Made by a program: the position numbers and the translations under genes. Positions 53,650-62,545 of a stretch of DNA of 64,000 nucleotides are shown piece by piece (the first letter of the stretch is position 1; the number at the start of each line of letters is the position of its first letter). Source of the DNA: GCA-003244245 sp052390115 (GTDB lineage: Bacteria; Actinomycetota; Actinomycetes; Mycobacteriales; Pseudonocardiaceae); the NCBI GenBank assembly GCA_052390115.1, contig JBQTHE010000023.1, positions 1 through 64,000 of the forward strand, written 5' to 3'. The notes beneath the pieces are model-generated. The model was not told the origin of the DNA. It was given only the letters and a program-made list of their open reading frames with translations, and made no database searches.

Positions 53650-54630
53650 ATGCTTGCCTATGCAGTGCGCCGGATCCTCGTCTCAGTGCCGATTCTGGCC
53701 ATCGCAACATTCGTCGTTTTCGTCATGGTGTCGCTGTCCGGCGATCCGCTCTCCGAGCTCAAGACCCGCAATCCGCCGCCACCGCCCCGCACCCTCGAGC
53801 TGGAAGCCCAACGGCTGCATCTCGACGAGCCGCTGCTGGCACGTTACTGGCACTGGCTGACCGGGGTCATCCACGGTGACTTCGGCCCATCGGTGCAGTC
53901 CACCCAGGCGATCGGCCCAGAGCTGGCCGCGCGCTTCCTGGTCACGTTCCGCCTCATCGCAGTGGCGATGCTGCTGGCGGTGGTACTCGCCGTTCTTGTC
54001 GGAGTGATCAGCGCGGTCAAGCAATACTCCGGGACCGACTACACGTTCACCTTCTTCGGGTTCCTGTTCCTGGCCATGCCGTCCTTCTGGTTCGCGATAC
54101 TGCTCAAGGAAGCCGGCATCAGCTTCAATGATGCGGTCGGCAGGCAGGTACTGTTCACCATCGGTGACAGCTCGGTCTACGTCGAGGGCGGTGCCTGGGC
54201 GACGATCACCGACATTGTCGGTCATATGATCCTGCCGACGATTTCCCTGGCGCTGCTGTCATTCGCGGCCTGGAGCCGCTTCCAGCGGGCCGCGATGCTC
54301 GAAGTGCTCAACAGCGACTATGTCCGGTTGGCCCGGGCCAAGGGGCTGCGGCGGGGCACGGTGATGACCCGGCACGCCCTGCGTACCGCGCTGATCCCGC
54401 TGACCACGGTCACCGCGCTGGATCTCGGTGCGATCATCTCCGGGGCCATCGTCACCGAGAACGTGTACCAGTGGCGAGGGGCGGGCAGTTTCCTGCTCGA
54501 ATCGGTTCAGCGCTACGACGTCTATGCCGTCGCAGGGTGGCTGCTGATCGCAGCAACCTTCGTCATCCTGTTCAACCTGGCAGCTGACCTGCTCTACGCC
54601 GTGCTCGACCCGCGGATCCGTTATGCCTGA
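53650..54630 (+). CDS. Peptide-type ABC transporter permease (DppB family)
   Basis: The 326-residue inner-membrane protein has six predicted helices, starting with ILVSVPILAIATFVVFVMVS, and the EAA loop NSDYVRLARAKGL near residue 230. It pairs with the DppC-like protein to form the membrane channel. The ATG at 53650 is chosen since it starts just before the first helix. The stop overlaps the next start by 8 bases. Confidence 0.93.
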   Translation: MLAYAVRRILVSVPILAIATFVVFVMVSLSGDPLSELKTRNPPPPPRTLELEAQRLHLDEPLLARYWHWLTGVIHGDFGPSVQSTQAIGPELAARFLVTFRLIAVAMLLAVVLAVLVGVISAVKQYSGTDYTFTFFGFLFLAMPSFWFAILLKEAGISFNDAVGRQVLFTIGDSSVYVEGGAWATITDIVGHMILPTISLALLSFAAWSRFQRAAMLEVLNSDYVRLARAKGLRRGTVMTRHALRTALIPLTTVTALDLGAIISGAIVTENVYQWRGAGSFLLESVQRYDVYAVAGWLLIAATFVILFNLAADLLYAVLDPRIRYA

Positions 54631-55498
54631 CCGGGAGTTCACCATCACCGAGCGCAGTCAGGCGCAGCTGGTTGCGCGCCGCTTCCGGCAGCACCGGCTG
54701 GCCGTGGCAAGCCTGGTCGTGCTGCTGGCGCTGGTGGTGCTGGCCTTCGTCGGTGGCTGGTTGTGGAAGTACTCCGGTGCCGACCTCACCCCGGATGAGT
54801 CGCAGCCGCCGTCCTGGAACCACCCTTTCGGCACCGACGCAGTGGGGCGCGACACCTTCGCCCAGGTGCTGCGCGGCACCCAGATCTCGATCGGGATCTC
54901 GGTGCTGGTCGCGGTGTTCGCCACCCTGATAGGAACCGTCTGGGGAGCCGCTGCGGGCTACTACCGGGGCACGGTCGACACCGTGATGATGCGCATTGTC
55001 GACCTCGTCCTCACCCTGCCGCTGCTCGCGGTCGCTGTGGTACTGGGGCACAACGCAGGGGGCAGCTGGTGGCTGACCGCCGCGGTGATCACTGGGCTGT
55101 CCTGGGCCTACGTCGCCCGGGTGGTGCGCGGCATCGTGCTCTCGCTGCGGGAGAAGGAGTTCATCGAGGCAGCCAAGGCGCTCGGTGCCAGTGATGCCAG
55201 GATCATCTTCCGGCACTTGGTGCCCAACGCGCTGGGCTCGATCATCGTGAATGCCACGATCCTGGTCGCCTTTGCGATCCTGGCTGAGACCGCCCTGTCC
55301 TACCTCGGTTTCGGGGTGCGGGCCCCGGACACCTCGCTCGGGCTGCTGGTCAGCCAGGCACAGACGGCGGTGCAGACCCGACCGTGGTTGTTCTACTTCC
55401 CAGGCTTGTTCATCATCCTGATCGCGCTGTCCATCAACTTCATCGGAGACGGCCTGCGCGACGCCTTCGACCCCCAGCAGACGAAAGTACGCAGATGA
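54623..55498 (+). CDS. Peptide-type ABC transporter permease (DppC family)
   Basis: The 291-residue protein has a short cytoplasmic start, a first helix (LVVLLALVVLAFVGGWLW), the FGTDAVGRDTFAQVL motif of DppC proteins, and the EAA loop KEFIEAAKALGASDARII. Its stop overlaps the start of a 31-codon ORF as ATGA, which itself overlaps the ATPase gene. Confidence 0.93.
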   Translation: MPDREFTITERSQAQLVARRFRQHRLAVASLVVLLALVVLAFVGGWLWKYSGADLTPDESQPPSWNHPFGTDAVGRDTFAQVLRGTQISIGISVLVAVFATLIGTVWGAAAGYYRGTVDTVMMRIVDLVLTLPLLAVAVVLGHNAGGSWWLTAAVITGLSWAYVARVVRGIVLSLREKEFIEAAKALGASDARIIFRHLVPNALGSIIVNATILVAFAILAETALSYLGFGVRAPDTSLGLLVSQAQTAVQTRPWLFYFPGLFIILIALSINFIGDGLRDAFDPQQTKVRR

Positions 55499-55590
55499 CC
55501 CCCACCCCGGCGTGTCCGTGCCCCGTGCACCGCGTGTCCGTCTCCTGTGCCCGGTGTGTCGGCATCTGGTGCCCGTCGTGGCGTCCGTGA
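55495..55590 (+). CDS. 31-residue Cys-rich ORF between permease and ATPase genes
   Basis: The ATG at 55495 overlaps the permease stop (ATGA). Its own TGA at 55588-55590 overlaps the GTG at 55587 that starts the ATPase (GTGA). The product has five cysteines and one histidine (CPCPVH, CARC, WCPSW), a possible zinc site. The double overlap supports real translation, either as a peptide or as a coupling device for ATPase synthesis. I know no family for it. Confidence 0.5.
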   Translation: MTPTPACPCPVHRVSVSCARCVGIWCPSWRP

Positions 55591-56654
55591 CGTCTGTGAC
55601 ATCCAGGGGAGACGCCGTGCTCGACGTCGCGGACCTGCGGGTGGAGTTTCGCACCGACGAGGGCCAGGTGCAGGCCGTGCGCGGGGTGAGCTACCAGCTC
55701 CGTCGCGGTGAGGTGCTTGGCATCGTCGGCGAGTCGGGTTCCGGCAAGTCGGTGACCTCGCTGGCCATGATGGGGTTGCTGCCCGGCACGGCACGAGCAT
55801 CCGGCTCGGTGCGCTTCAGCAGCTGTTCGGGGGGCCGTCGGGAAGATACCGAGCTGCTCGGGGCGTCGGACAAAGAGCTCAGCCGGGTCCGGGGCCAGAA
55901 GATCGCGATGATCTTCCAGGACCCGATGACCTCGCTCAACCCGGTCTATCCCGTCGGGTACCAGGTCGCCGAGGCGATCCGGGCGCACCATGACGTCACC
56001 CGCGATGCGGCGCTCAAGCAGGCGGTGGAGCTGCTCGACCTGGTCAGCATCCCCAACCCGATCGAGCGGGCCCGCAGCTACCCGCACGAGTTGTCCGGCG
56101 GGATGCGGCAGCGGGTGGTGATCGCTATCGCGATGGCCAACCGGCCCGAGGTGATCATCGCGGACGAGCCCACCACCGCGCTGGACGTGACCGTGCAGGC
56201 GCAGATCCTGGAGGCGCTGCACACCGCGAAGGTGGAGACCGCAGCGGCCATGCTGCTCATCACCCACGATCTCGGGGTGATCGCCGGGCAAGCCGACCGG
56301 GTGCTGGTGATGTATGCCGGCCGGGTCGTCGAAGCCGGCACCGTCGAGGAGATCTTCTACGCTCCGCGGATGCCTTACACGCTGGGGCTGCTGGGCAGCC
56401 TGCCCCGGCTGGACCTGCGGAGGCAGCGGCTGTACCCGATCAGCGGCGCGCCCCCCTCGGCGATCAACATGCCACCGGGCTGCCCGTTTACTCCCCGCTG
56501 TCCGCTGGCCGCTGCGGTCTGCGAGACAGATGAACCCCCACTGGCCCCGACCGGCACCGCCGGGCATCTGTCGGCCTGCCACTTCAGCGCCCGCCTGGAC
56601 GGGTTGAAGCCGGCTGATCTGTTCCACCCCATCTCCCGGGACACAACATCATGA
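55587..56654 (+). CDS. Peptide-type ABC transporter ATPase (DppD family)
   Basis: The 355-residue ATPase shows Walker A GESGSGKS, signature LSGGMRQRV, Walker B EVIIADEPTTALD, and H-loop LLITHDLG. The C-terminal oligopeptide/dipeptide transporter domain has FTPRCPLAAAVCE with its cysteines. The GTG at 55587 is chosen because it overlaps the upstream 31-codon ORF as GTGA; the longer frame to 55512 would be Cys-rich and not conserved. The stop overlaps an ATG in the first tandem repeat. Confidence 0.9.
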   Translation: MTSVTSRGDAVLDVADLRVEFRTDEGQVQAVRGVSYQLRRGEVLGIVGESGSGKSVTSLAMMGLLPGTARASGSVRFSSCSGGRREDTELLGASDKELSRVRGQKIAMIFQDPMTSLNPVYPVGYQVAEAIRAHHDVTRDAALKQAVELLDLVSIPNPIERARSYPHELSGGMRQRVVIAIAMANRPEVIIADEPTTALDVTVQAQILEALHTAKVETAAAMLLITHDLGVIAGQADRVLVMYAGRVVEAGTVEEIFYAPRMPYTLGLLGSLPRLDLRRQRLYPISGAPPSAINMPPGCPFTPRCPLAAAVCETDEPPLAPTGTAGHLSACHFSARLDGLKPADLFHPISRDTTS

Positions 56655-56805
56655 CCGCCGACGCACGTCGTCCCGCGGAGGCGGCATTGTGACCGCCGAC
56701 GCACTTCGTCCCGCGGAGGCGGCATTGTGACCGCCGACGCACGTCGTCCCGCGGAGGCGGCATGATGACCGCCGACGCACGTCGTCCCGCGGAGGCGGCA
56801 TGATG
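56651..56805 (+). repeat. 38-bp tandem repeat carrying a ribosome site and start codon
   Basis: ATGACCGCCGACGCAC...GCGGAGGCGGC recurs with exact 38-base period from 56652 (TGACC at 56652, 56690, 56728, 56766 and 56804). Every unit has GGAGGCGGC followed by ATG or ATTG. The first ATG overlaps the DppD-like stop (ATGA). The last unit supplies the true start of the DppF-like gene. Because 38 is not a multiple of three, the copies are in different frames. Confidence 0.92.
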
Positions 56806-57864
56806 ACCGGGCAGCCCGTGTTGTCGGTGCGAAACCTGGTCAAGCACTTCCCGGTGCGCGGCCGCGGCTTGATCCGTCGCCAGCTCGGCGACGTGCACGC
56901 CGTCTGCGACGTGTCGTTCGACCTGTACCCGCACGAAACGCTGGCGTTGGTCGGTGAGTCAGGCTGCGGCAAGACCACCACCGCGCGGGTGCTGCTCAAC
57001 CTGCAGCCCGCCACGGCTGGTCATGTTCATTACGAGGGCACCGACCTGACCCTGCTGTCCCGCAAGGCCATGCAGCGGCTGCGCCGCGAACTGCAGATCG
57101 TCTTTCAGGATCCCTATGCTGCACTCGACCCGCGGCTGCCGGTGAACGAGATCGTCGCCGAACCGCTGCGCATCCACGGCCTCTACTACCCTTCCGGTCG
57201 GGATGCCGTGCGGGAGTTGCTTGCGCTGGTCGGGCTCAAGCCCGAGCATGGCAACCGATTCCCGCACGAGTTCTCCGGGGGGCAGCGGCAACGGATCGGC
57301 ATCGCCCGCGCGCTGGCGCTGCGACCGAAGGTTCTCGTCCTGGACGAGCCGGTGTCCGCGCTGGACGTCTCCATCCAGGCCGGTGTACTCAATCTGCTGG
57401 AAGACCTGCAGGCGCAGCTGGGCCTGTCCTACCTGTTCGTGTCGCACGACCTGTCGGTGGTGCGACACGTGGCCGACCGGGTCGCCGTGATGTACCTGGG
57501 TCGCATCGTGGAGACAGGTACGGCTGATGAGCTGTTCAGCGCGCCGGCGCATCCGTACACCCAGGCCCTGATCTCGGCGATCCCGCTGCCTGACCCGCAC
57601 AAGGAGCGAGCCCGGCAGCGGATCATCCTCAGCGGTGACGTGCCCAGCCCGGCGAATCCGCCCTCGGGCTGCCGGTTCCGCACCCGCTGCCCCTTGTTCG
57701 CCACCCAGCTCACCGACACCCAACGCCACCGCTGCACCACCGAAATCCCACCCCTGATCACCCACGCCCACGCCCACCCCACCGCCTGCCACCACACCGA
57801 ACTCTCATCCCCCTCCACGTTGAGCGGGCTGGGCGTGGCTATCGGCGACGATTTACCCCGCTAA
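56800..57864 (+). CDS. Peptide-type ABC transporter ATPase (DppF family)
   Basis: The 354-residue ATPase has Walker A GESGCGKTT, signature FSGGQRQRIG, Walker B VLVLDEPVSALD, H-loop FVSHDLSVV, and the C-terminal CRFRTRCPLF domain. It completes a Dpp/Opp-type importer with the permeases and DppD-like protein. Two adjacent ATGs (56800, 56803) follow GGAGGCGGC. The last 16 residues (STLSGLGVAIGDDLPR) come from a family-C dyad repeat at 57820-57879 that appears to have extended the gene. Confidence 0.92.
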   Translation: MMTGQPVLSVRNLVKHFPVRGRGLIRRQLGDVHAVCDVSFDLYPHETLALVGESGCGKTTTARVLLNLQPATAGHVHYEGTDLTLLSRKAMQRLRRELQIVFQDPYAALDPRLPVNEIVAEPLRIHGLYYPSGRDAVRELLALVGLKPEHGNRFPHEFSGGQRQRIGIARALALRPKVLVLDEPVSALDVSIQAGVLNLLEDLQAQLGLSYLFVSHDLSVVRHVADRVAVMYLGRIVETGTADELFSAPAHPYTQALISAIPLPDPHKERARQRIILSGDVPSPANPPSGCRFRTRCPLFATQLTDTQRHRCTTEIPPLITHAHAHPTACHHTELSSPSTLSGLGVAIGDDLPR

Positions 57865-57879
57865 GCCCGCTCAATGCGG
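57820..57879. repeat. Dyad repeat, family C copy 2, at the dppF-like 3' end
   Basis: TTGAGCGGGCT (57820-57830) and AGCCCGCTCAA (57864-57874) form perfect 11-base arms. The reverse complement of the element matches 14406-14440 over most of about 35 bases (CGCATTG.GCGGGCT.AGCGGG). It contains the stop codon of the ATPase gene and probably acts as a terminator. Confidence 0.75.
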
Positions 57880-57912
57880 GGGCGGTGGGTGGGTTCGTCG
57901 TAAGGTCGTGGG

Positions 57913-58797
57913 GTGGTGACGGGGCTGTGGCGGCTGCTGCTGGTGCATGCGCATCCGGATGACGAGACGCTGTGGACTGGCGGGATGATCGCCCGTTATG
58001 CCGCTGCCGGCGTCGGCGTGACGTTGGTGACCTGCACGCTCGGTGAGCAGGGTGAGGTACTCACCCCCGAGTTGCGCGACCTGGCCGCCGATCGAGCCGA
58101 TCAGCTCGGCGGCTACCGGGTGGGAGAGCTGCACGCGGCTTGCGCCGCGCTCGGTATCACCGACCAGCGGTTCCTCGGCGGGATCGGCCGGTGGCGCGAC
58201 TCCGGCATGGTCGTCGAGCCTGGCGCCAGGGCGAGTGTGCCACCGGACCTACATCCCCGGGCGTTCGCCGCTGGGGTGCTCGCTGAGCAGGTCGAGGCGC
58301 TGGTCGAGGTGCTCGGACAGGTGCGCCCGCAAGTCGTGGTGAGCTACGGCCCGGACGGCGGCTACGGCCATCCTGACCACGTCCGCGCACACCAGGTGAC
58401 GATGGCCGCGGCGGCGCGGGTACCCGAGGTGGTCCGGGTGTTCTGGGCGGTGCAGCCCGTCTCGGCGGTGGCCGACGGGATCGCCGCGCTGCACGCGATG
58501 CCCGGGTTGCCCTTCCCGCTGCCGCACGCCGACGGGCTGCCCGGGGTGGCCGATGCCGAGGTGACCACCAGGCTGGACGTCACCGCCCACCGCAGCGCCG
58601 TGCTCGCGGCGATGCGTGCTCACCGCACCCAAGTCAGGGTGTGGGCTGCCGGCCCGCACCAGGCGTTCGCCTTGTCCGACGGAATTGCCCGGCCGGTGCT
58701 CGACACCGAGCACCTCACCCTCGCGCGCGGTCCGGCCGATGGGGCACATGGCGACCTGTTCGGCGGGTTGCCCGGACCGTTGACCACGGCACGATGA
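57913..58797 (+). CDS. mshB: GlcNAc-Ins deacetylase, mycothiol biosynthesis
   Basis: The 294-residue zinc enzyme removes acetate from GlcNAc-inositol in the second committed stage of mycothiol synthesis. The metal site AHPDDE has H14 and D17, with a further His in GYGHPDHVRAHQ. LVTCTLGEQGEV and DQRFLGG are also typical. It starts at GTG 57913 (a second GTG follows at once). It is followed eight bases later by a membrane protein gene, as Rv1171 follows mshB in M. tuberculosis. Confidence 0.94.
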   Translation: MVTGLWRLLLVHAHPDDETLWTGGMIARYAAAGVGVTLVTCTLGEQGEVLTPELRDLAADRADQLGGYRVGELHAACAALGITDQRFLGGIGRWRDSGMVVEPGARASVPPDLHPRAFAAGVLAEQVEALVEVLGQVRPQVVVSYGPDGGYGHPDHVRAHQVTMAAAARVPEVVRVFWAVQPVSAVADGIAALHAMPGLPFPLPHADGLPGVADAEVTTRLDVTAHRSAVLAAMRAHRTQVRVWAAGPHQAFALSDGIARPVLDTEHLTLARGPADGAHGDLFGGLPGPLTTAR

Positions 58798-58804
58798 GCC
58801 CCGG

Positions 58805-59251
58805 ATGAGTATCGCCGCGCGCATCACCCTGGTGGTGCTGGTGTTCGATGCTGTGGCACTGGCCGCAGTGGAGCTGTTGTATCTCCCGTTGCGGGTGGGC
58901 GCAGTGCCGGTTCCGGCGACGATCCTGCTCGCGGTGGTGAGCACGCGGTGGCTGGTGCGTAGCGCGGCGGAGTTGGGTGGGCCGCGGTCGGTGGCCGCGG
59001 TGCCGCTGGTGGTCTGGCTGCTCGCGCTCGGTGTGCTCGGTGTCGCCGGGCCGGGAGGCGACGTGCTGCTTCCTTCGGACTGGCGTTCGCTGCTGCTGCT
59101 GGGCGGCGGGCTGTTCCCCGCAGCCCTGGTGCTGGGTCGGGTACTGGCGCGCCCCGTCGTTGCAATCTCGGCTCGTGGTGGGGTCGGTGGTCACCAGCCG
59201 GTTACCGGAGATACTGTGCAGGTAGACGGTCCGTCCGGGTACCGTGAGTGA
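58805..59251 (+). CDS. Conserved membrane protein (Rv1171-like)
   Basis: The 148-residue protein has four predicted membrane helices, for example ITLVVLVFDAVALAAVELLY and AAVPLVVWLLALGVLGVAG, and a hydrophilic tail. It is conserved by position between mshB and fdxA in actinobacteria. Function unknown. Confidence 0.8.
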   Translation: MSIAARITLVVLVFDAVALAAVELLYLPLRVGAVPVPATILLAVVSTRWLVRSAAELGGPRSVAAVPLVVWLLALGVLGVAGPGGDVLLPSDWRSLLLLGGGLFPAALVLGRVLARPVVAISARGGVGGHQPVTGDTVQVDGPSGYRE

Positions 59252-59268
59252 GGAGCAGGAGAACCCCC

Positions 59269-59592
59269 GTGACCTATGTGATCGCAGAGCCCTGCGTGGA
59301 CGTCATGGATAAATCGTGCATCGAGGAATGCCCGGTGGACTGCATCTACGAGGGTGCCCGGATGCTCTACATCCAACCCGACGAGTGCGTCGACTGCGGT
59401 GCCTGCGAGCCTGTCTGCCCAGTGGAGGCCATCTACTACGAAGACGACGTCCCCGAGCAGTGGAAGGACTACACCAAGGCCAACGCCGACTTCTTCGCCG
59501 AACTGGGTTCGCCCGGCGGGGCGTCGAAGGTCGGCCAGGTCAACGATGACCCGCCGATGGTCGTCAGCCTGCCACCGCAGAACGAGGAGTGA
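59269..59592 (+). CDS. fdxA: 7Fe ferredoxin FdxA
   Basis: The 107-residue protein carries one [3Fe-4S] and one [4Fe-4S] cluster. By family pattern C9, C17 and C50 hold the first, and C21, C40, C43 and C46 the second. KSCIEECPVDC and CVDCGACEPVCP are the visible motifs. It passes electrons to low-potential enzymes in the cytosol. The GTG start follows AGCAGGAGAA. dapC begins seven bases after the stop. Confidence 0.95.
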   Translation: MTYVIAEPCVDVMDKSCIEECPVDCIYEGARMLYIQPDECVDCGACEPVCPVEAIYYEDDVPEQWKDYTKANADFFAELGSPGGASKVGQVNDDPPMVVSLPPQNEE

Positions 59593-59599
59593 CGCGGGG

Positions 59600-60706
59600 A
59601 TGACCCCGGGCGCGACGCGCCTGGGCCTCCCCGACTTCCCCTGGGACCGCCTTGCGAGCGAGACCCGCCGAGCGACGGAGTATCCCGGAGGTGCCGTTGA
59701 CCTGTCCGTCGGCACCCCGGTGGACCCGGTACCCGAGGTCGTGCGGGCCGCGTTGCATTCGGTGTCGGCGCTGCCCGGCTATCCCAGCACGCACGGCACG
59801 GCAGAGCTTCGCCAGGCCGCCGTCGCCGCGCTGGAGCGACGTCACGGCGTGACCGGTGTGCCGGTTGAGGCGGTGCTACCCACCGTGGGCTCCAAGGAGC
59901 TGGTGGCCTGGCTGCCTACGCTGCTCGGGCTCGGACCTGGGGACATTGTGGCGCTGCCGGAATTGGCCTACCCCACCTACGAGGTCGGCGTGCGGCTGGC
60001 CGGCGCGACCGCAGTGCGGCTCGCCGATGACGAACCCGCTGCCCCGGGCACCCGGCTGCGCTGGCTGAACTCGCCGAGCAACCCCACCGGTGACGTCGCG
60101 CCCGCAGGGGTGCTCGCCATCGCGGTGCGTCAGGCCAGAGAGATTGGTGCTGTGGTGGCCTCCGACGAGTGCTACCTCGCGCTGGGCTGGGAGGCGCAGC
60201 CGGTCTCGGTGCTGCACGAGCAGGTGTGTGGTGGAGATCACAGCGGGTTGCTGGCGGTGCACTCGTTGTCCAAGTCGTCCAACCTGGCCGGCTACCGGGC
60301 TGGTTTCGTGGCCGGTGACCCTGGGTTGGTCGCCGACCTGCTCGCGGTGCGCAAGCACGCCGGGATGATCGTCCCCCGGCCGGTGCAGCAGGCGATGGTG
60401 GCCGCGCTGTCCGACGATACGCACGTTGCGCAGCAGCGTGACCGGTACGCCCGGCGCCGGGGGTTGGTGCGGGCCGCGCTGGACCGGGCCGGCTTGCGGG
60501 TGGATCGGTCCGAGGGCGGGCTGTACCTGTGGTGCACCGCAGGTGAGCCGTGCTGGGACACCGTGGCGAGGCTGGCCGAGGTCGGTGTGCTCGTCGCCCC
60601 CGGTGACTTCTACGGTCCCTCCGGTTCGCGACACATCCGGGTCGGGCTGACTGCAACGGACGAGCGGGTCGGCGTCGCCGTGCAGCGGCTGGCCGAGCTG
60701 CCGTGA
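59600..60706 (+). CDS. dapC: Succinyldiaminopimelate transaminase
   Basis: The 368-residue class I/II aminotransferase makes N-succinyl-L,L-diaminopimelate precursor for lysine and peptidoglycan. The PLP lysine is in VHSLSKSSNLAGYR near residue 223, and SPSNPTGD and DECYLALGW mark the family. The start DFPWDRLA is typical of actinobacterial DapC. The fdxA-dapC order is as in M. tuberculosis. Confidence 0.93.
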   Translation: MTPGATRLGLPDFPWDRLASETRRATEYPGGAVDLSVGTPVDPVPEVVRAALHSVSALPGYPSTHGTAELRQAAVAALERRHGVTGVPVEAVLPTVGSKELVAWLPTLLGLGPGDIVALPELAYPTYEVGVRLAGATAVRLADDEPAAPGTRLRWLNSPSNPTGDVAPAGVLAIAVRQAREIGAVVASDECYLALGWEAQPVSVLHEQVCGGDHSGLLAVHSLSKSSNLAGYRAGFVAGDPGLVADLLAVRKHAGMIVPRPVQQAMVAALSDDTHVAQQRDRYARRRGLVRAALDRAGLRVDRSEGGLYLWCTAGEPCWDTVARLAEVGVLVAPGDFYGPSGSRHIRVGLTATDERVGVAVQRLAELP

Positions 60707-61894
60707 CCGGTGGCACACAGCGTGTATGACCGATGTGAGTAAGCAGCATGGGCTGATCGGGGGATTTCGGGGTGTCCGGGGGCGTCGGGCCCCGCTTCGT
60801 CGCGGGGGCTTGCGCAGGGCTCGACCGGTGCGCAGCCGCTGAGTCAGATCGCGCCGCAACGCGCTCCGGCCCTGCACGTCGTCTCGTGGGACACCCACAT
60901 CTCCGGATCATCGGGGAAGTCCACCCGCAGCCGCGCGGCTATCTGCTCGGGCCCAAGCGGGATCTGAGTAGCAGCGGTACCGGATCCTCCGCTAAACCGG
61001 TTGTGGGGTGGCTCAGTCAGGGAAGGCGTCGTCATCGGGGAGCGGATCCTCGGCGGGCGTGGGCGAGCCGGGCCAGCTCGGCGGCGTCCGCTGCCGGATG
61101 CGACCTGCAGGGTGGCGATGCGCAGTTCGGCCAGTACGGAGGCGATCGGTCGTCGTCGAGGTCGGACACGCCCTAGCTGGCCCCCGCTTGGTCTAGGCCC
61201 GGTAGGAACAACCGAACGAGAGTCACGCTAGCGACGTGTCAGAAAGTACGCTGGTTGGCGGTGGATCGAGGGCGGTGATCAACGGAACCTTGATGATCAC
61301 CTTGGGGATTATGTCCGCATGCCCCCCGCGATCTCTGGCGTATAACCCACACCGCAGGCCAAACCCTAACGGACGACTTTGCCAGATCCTGACCGTCACC
61401 GCACGTGTTGGTACTCATCCAGAGCGACGGATCATCAGACGATCACGTCGACGGCATCACCTGAAGAGAGAAATTTTAGGTTCGATGGTTGACTTACGTA
61501 GGTCCTTCCTCAAAAGTGGAAGATGTCAGCTGACAGCCCTGGGTGGGTCCTCGGAACCCGGCTGGTGCGCCGGTTAGTTGTTGGCTGGTCATGATGTGGT
61601 GAGTTGCTGGGGGAACTATCGTATGGTCAGACTGTAAAAACGTCGACGATCACTCTGACGGGTGGGGCGCTCGCTTCATCAGTGAATTTCCAATGCCTTA
61701 GTTAATGCATTGCTGTGTCATTGTTCCGGTCTTGTCGTCGAACTTGATCCGGACACTGATCCCGGTAATTTCCTCCCGAGGGAATTGAGGGCATGTCGGT
61801 GGGGCTGCGGCTAGTTCCCTATATCGAATCAATGAAGTGATCAAATGAAAATGATCGATGGATTGATCCACATCGGACCAGGGGGAAGACGCTC
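60707..61894. other. Long non-coding stretch with transposon debris
   Basis: About 1.2 kb without a supported intact gene. It holds an IS30-type remnant (60782-60960). From about 61240 to 61890 GC content drops. Small frames there (for example 61236-61577) have no ribosome site or family motif. The last 60 bases are AT-rich with repeated GATC-centred words before the Cys-rich gene and could hold its promoter. Confidence 0.5.
60782..60960 (-). pseudogene. IS30-family transposase remnant with a frameshift
   Basis: The minus strand encodes PLGPEQIAARLRVDFPDDPE and VSHET, then in another frame VQGRSALRRDLTQRLRTGRA. Both are hallmarks of the middle of IS30 transposases. The rest of the gene is absent. 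Confidence 0.75.
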
Positions 61895-62545
61895 ATGAGC
61901 GATATGCAGGGTGGTCAGAGCGATGACGTCGGTACCGCCCCGGACTTACCGGAAGAGATCCGCCGCGAAAACTACCTTCGAGTAATCGATCAGGTGGTTT
62001 CCGGCGGCGCGCTCGGTGAGGCGCAACGGACCAGCATGAGCGAGTCTTCCGGGGTCTGGGACGAGGACGAGGAACGCTGGACCGCAGAAGAGCTACAGAA
62101 GATCCCCGAGCTGCACGTGTGCATGGGGCTGAACGCCTGCAAGGGGCATGACCGGCCCGGTGACGCGCAGATGGCTGGCATGGGCCAGTGCGCGACCGTA
62201 CTCCATGTCTGCCACGGGGCGAACGCGTGCCGGGGACAGGGAGGCTGCGGATACACCGGTCCCGACGCGGAACTGGCCAGACCGGGTGAACAGGCGTGCC
62301 GGTGGAACGGCAGCTGCGCGAGTCCGATCAACGAAAGCCGGGTGTTCGCCGGCGGGCCAGCGAAAGGCAAGAGTGTTTGGAAGCTGGCTCGAGAGCTGTT
62401 CGAAGCCCGTATGTACGCCGCGGGCGTCGCGTTCGGGCCTTCTCCGGGCGAAGGCTATCCGGATGCCATGGTGCCAATCTATGAGTCGAAAAAACCGAAA
62501 ATACCAGCGTCCCCTGCCTCGCCACCAGGCCGGACACCGGAATGA
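61895..62545 (+). CDS. Cys-rich repeat protein of an MNIO cluster, possible precursor
   Basis: The 216-residue protein has a leader-like acidic N-terminus without signal peptide, then eight cysteines at 76, 82, 99, 106, 112, 118, 135 and 141. LHVCMGLNACKG (73-84) and LHVCHGANACRG (103-114) are copies exactly 30 residues apart; a weaker third unit has C135 and C141. A Lys/Pro-rich tail follows. It directly precedes a DUF692 gene with an ATGA overlap. MNIO enzymes of that family modify cysteines in peptides, so this may be their substrate or a metal-binding partner. AGGGGGAAGACGCTC precedes the ATG. Confidence 0.65.
   Translation: MSDMQGGQSDDVGTAPDLPEEIRRENYLRVIDQVVSGGALGEAQRTSMSESSGVWDEDEERWTAEELQKIPELHVCMGLNACKGHDRPGDAQMAGMGQCATVLHVCHGANACRGQGGCGYTGPDAELARPGEQACRWNGSCASPINESRVFAGGPAKGKSVWKLARELFEARMYAAGVAFGPSPGEGYPDAMVPIYESKKPKIPASPASPPGRTPE

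Noticed and set aside
55440..56627. A 395-codon minus-strand ORF over the DppD-like gene
   Set aside because: It is a shadow of a well-supported ABC ATPase.
56651..56805. A CRISPR array from the 38-bp repeats
   Set aside because: The repeats are directly tandem without spacers and carry start codons of the downstream gene.
61236..61577. A 113-codon ORF before the Cys-rich gene
   Set aside because: No ribosome site, no recognisable domain, and Arg/His-rich composition in a region of transposon debris.
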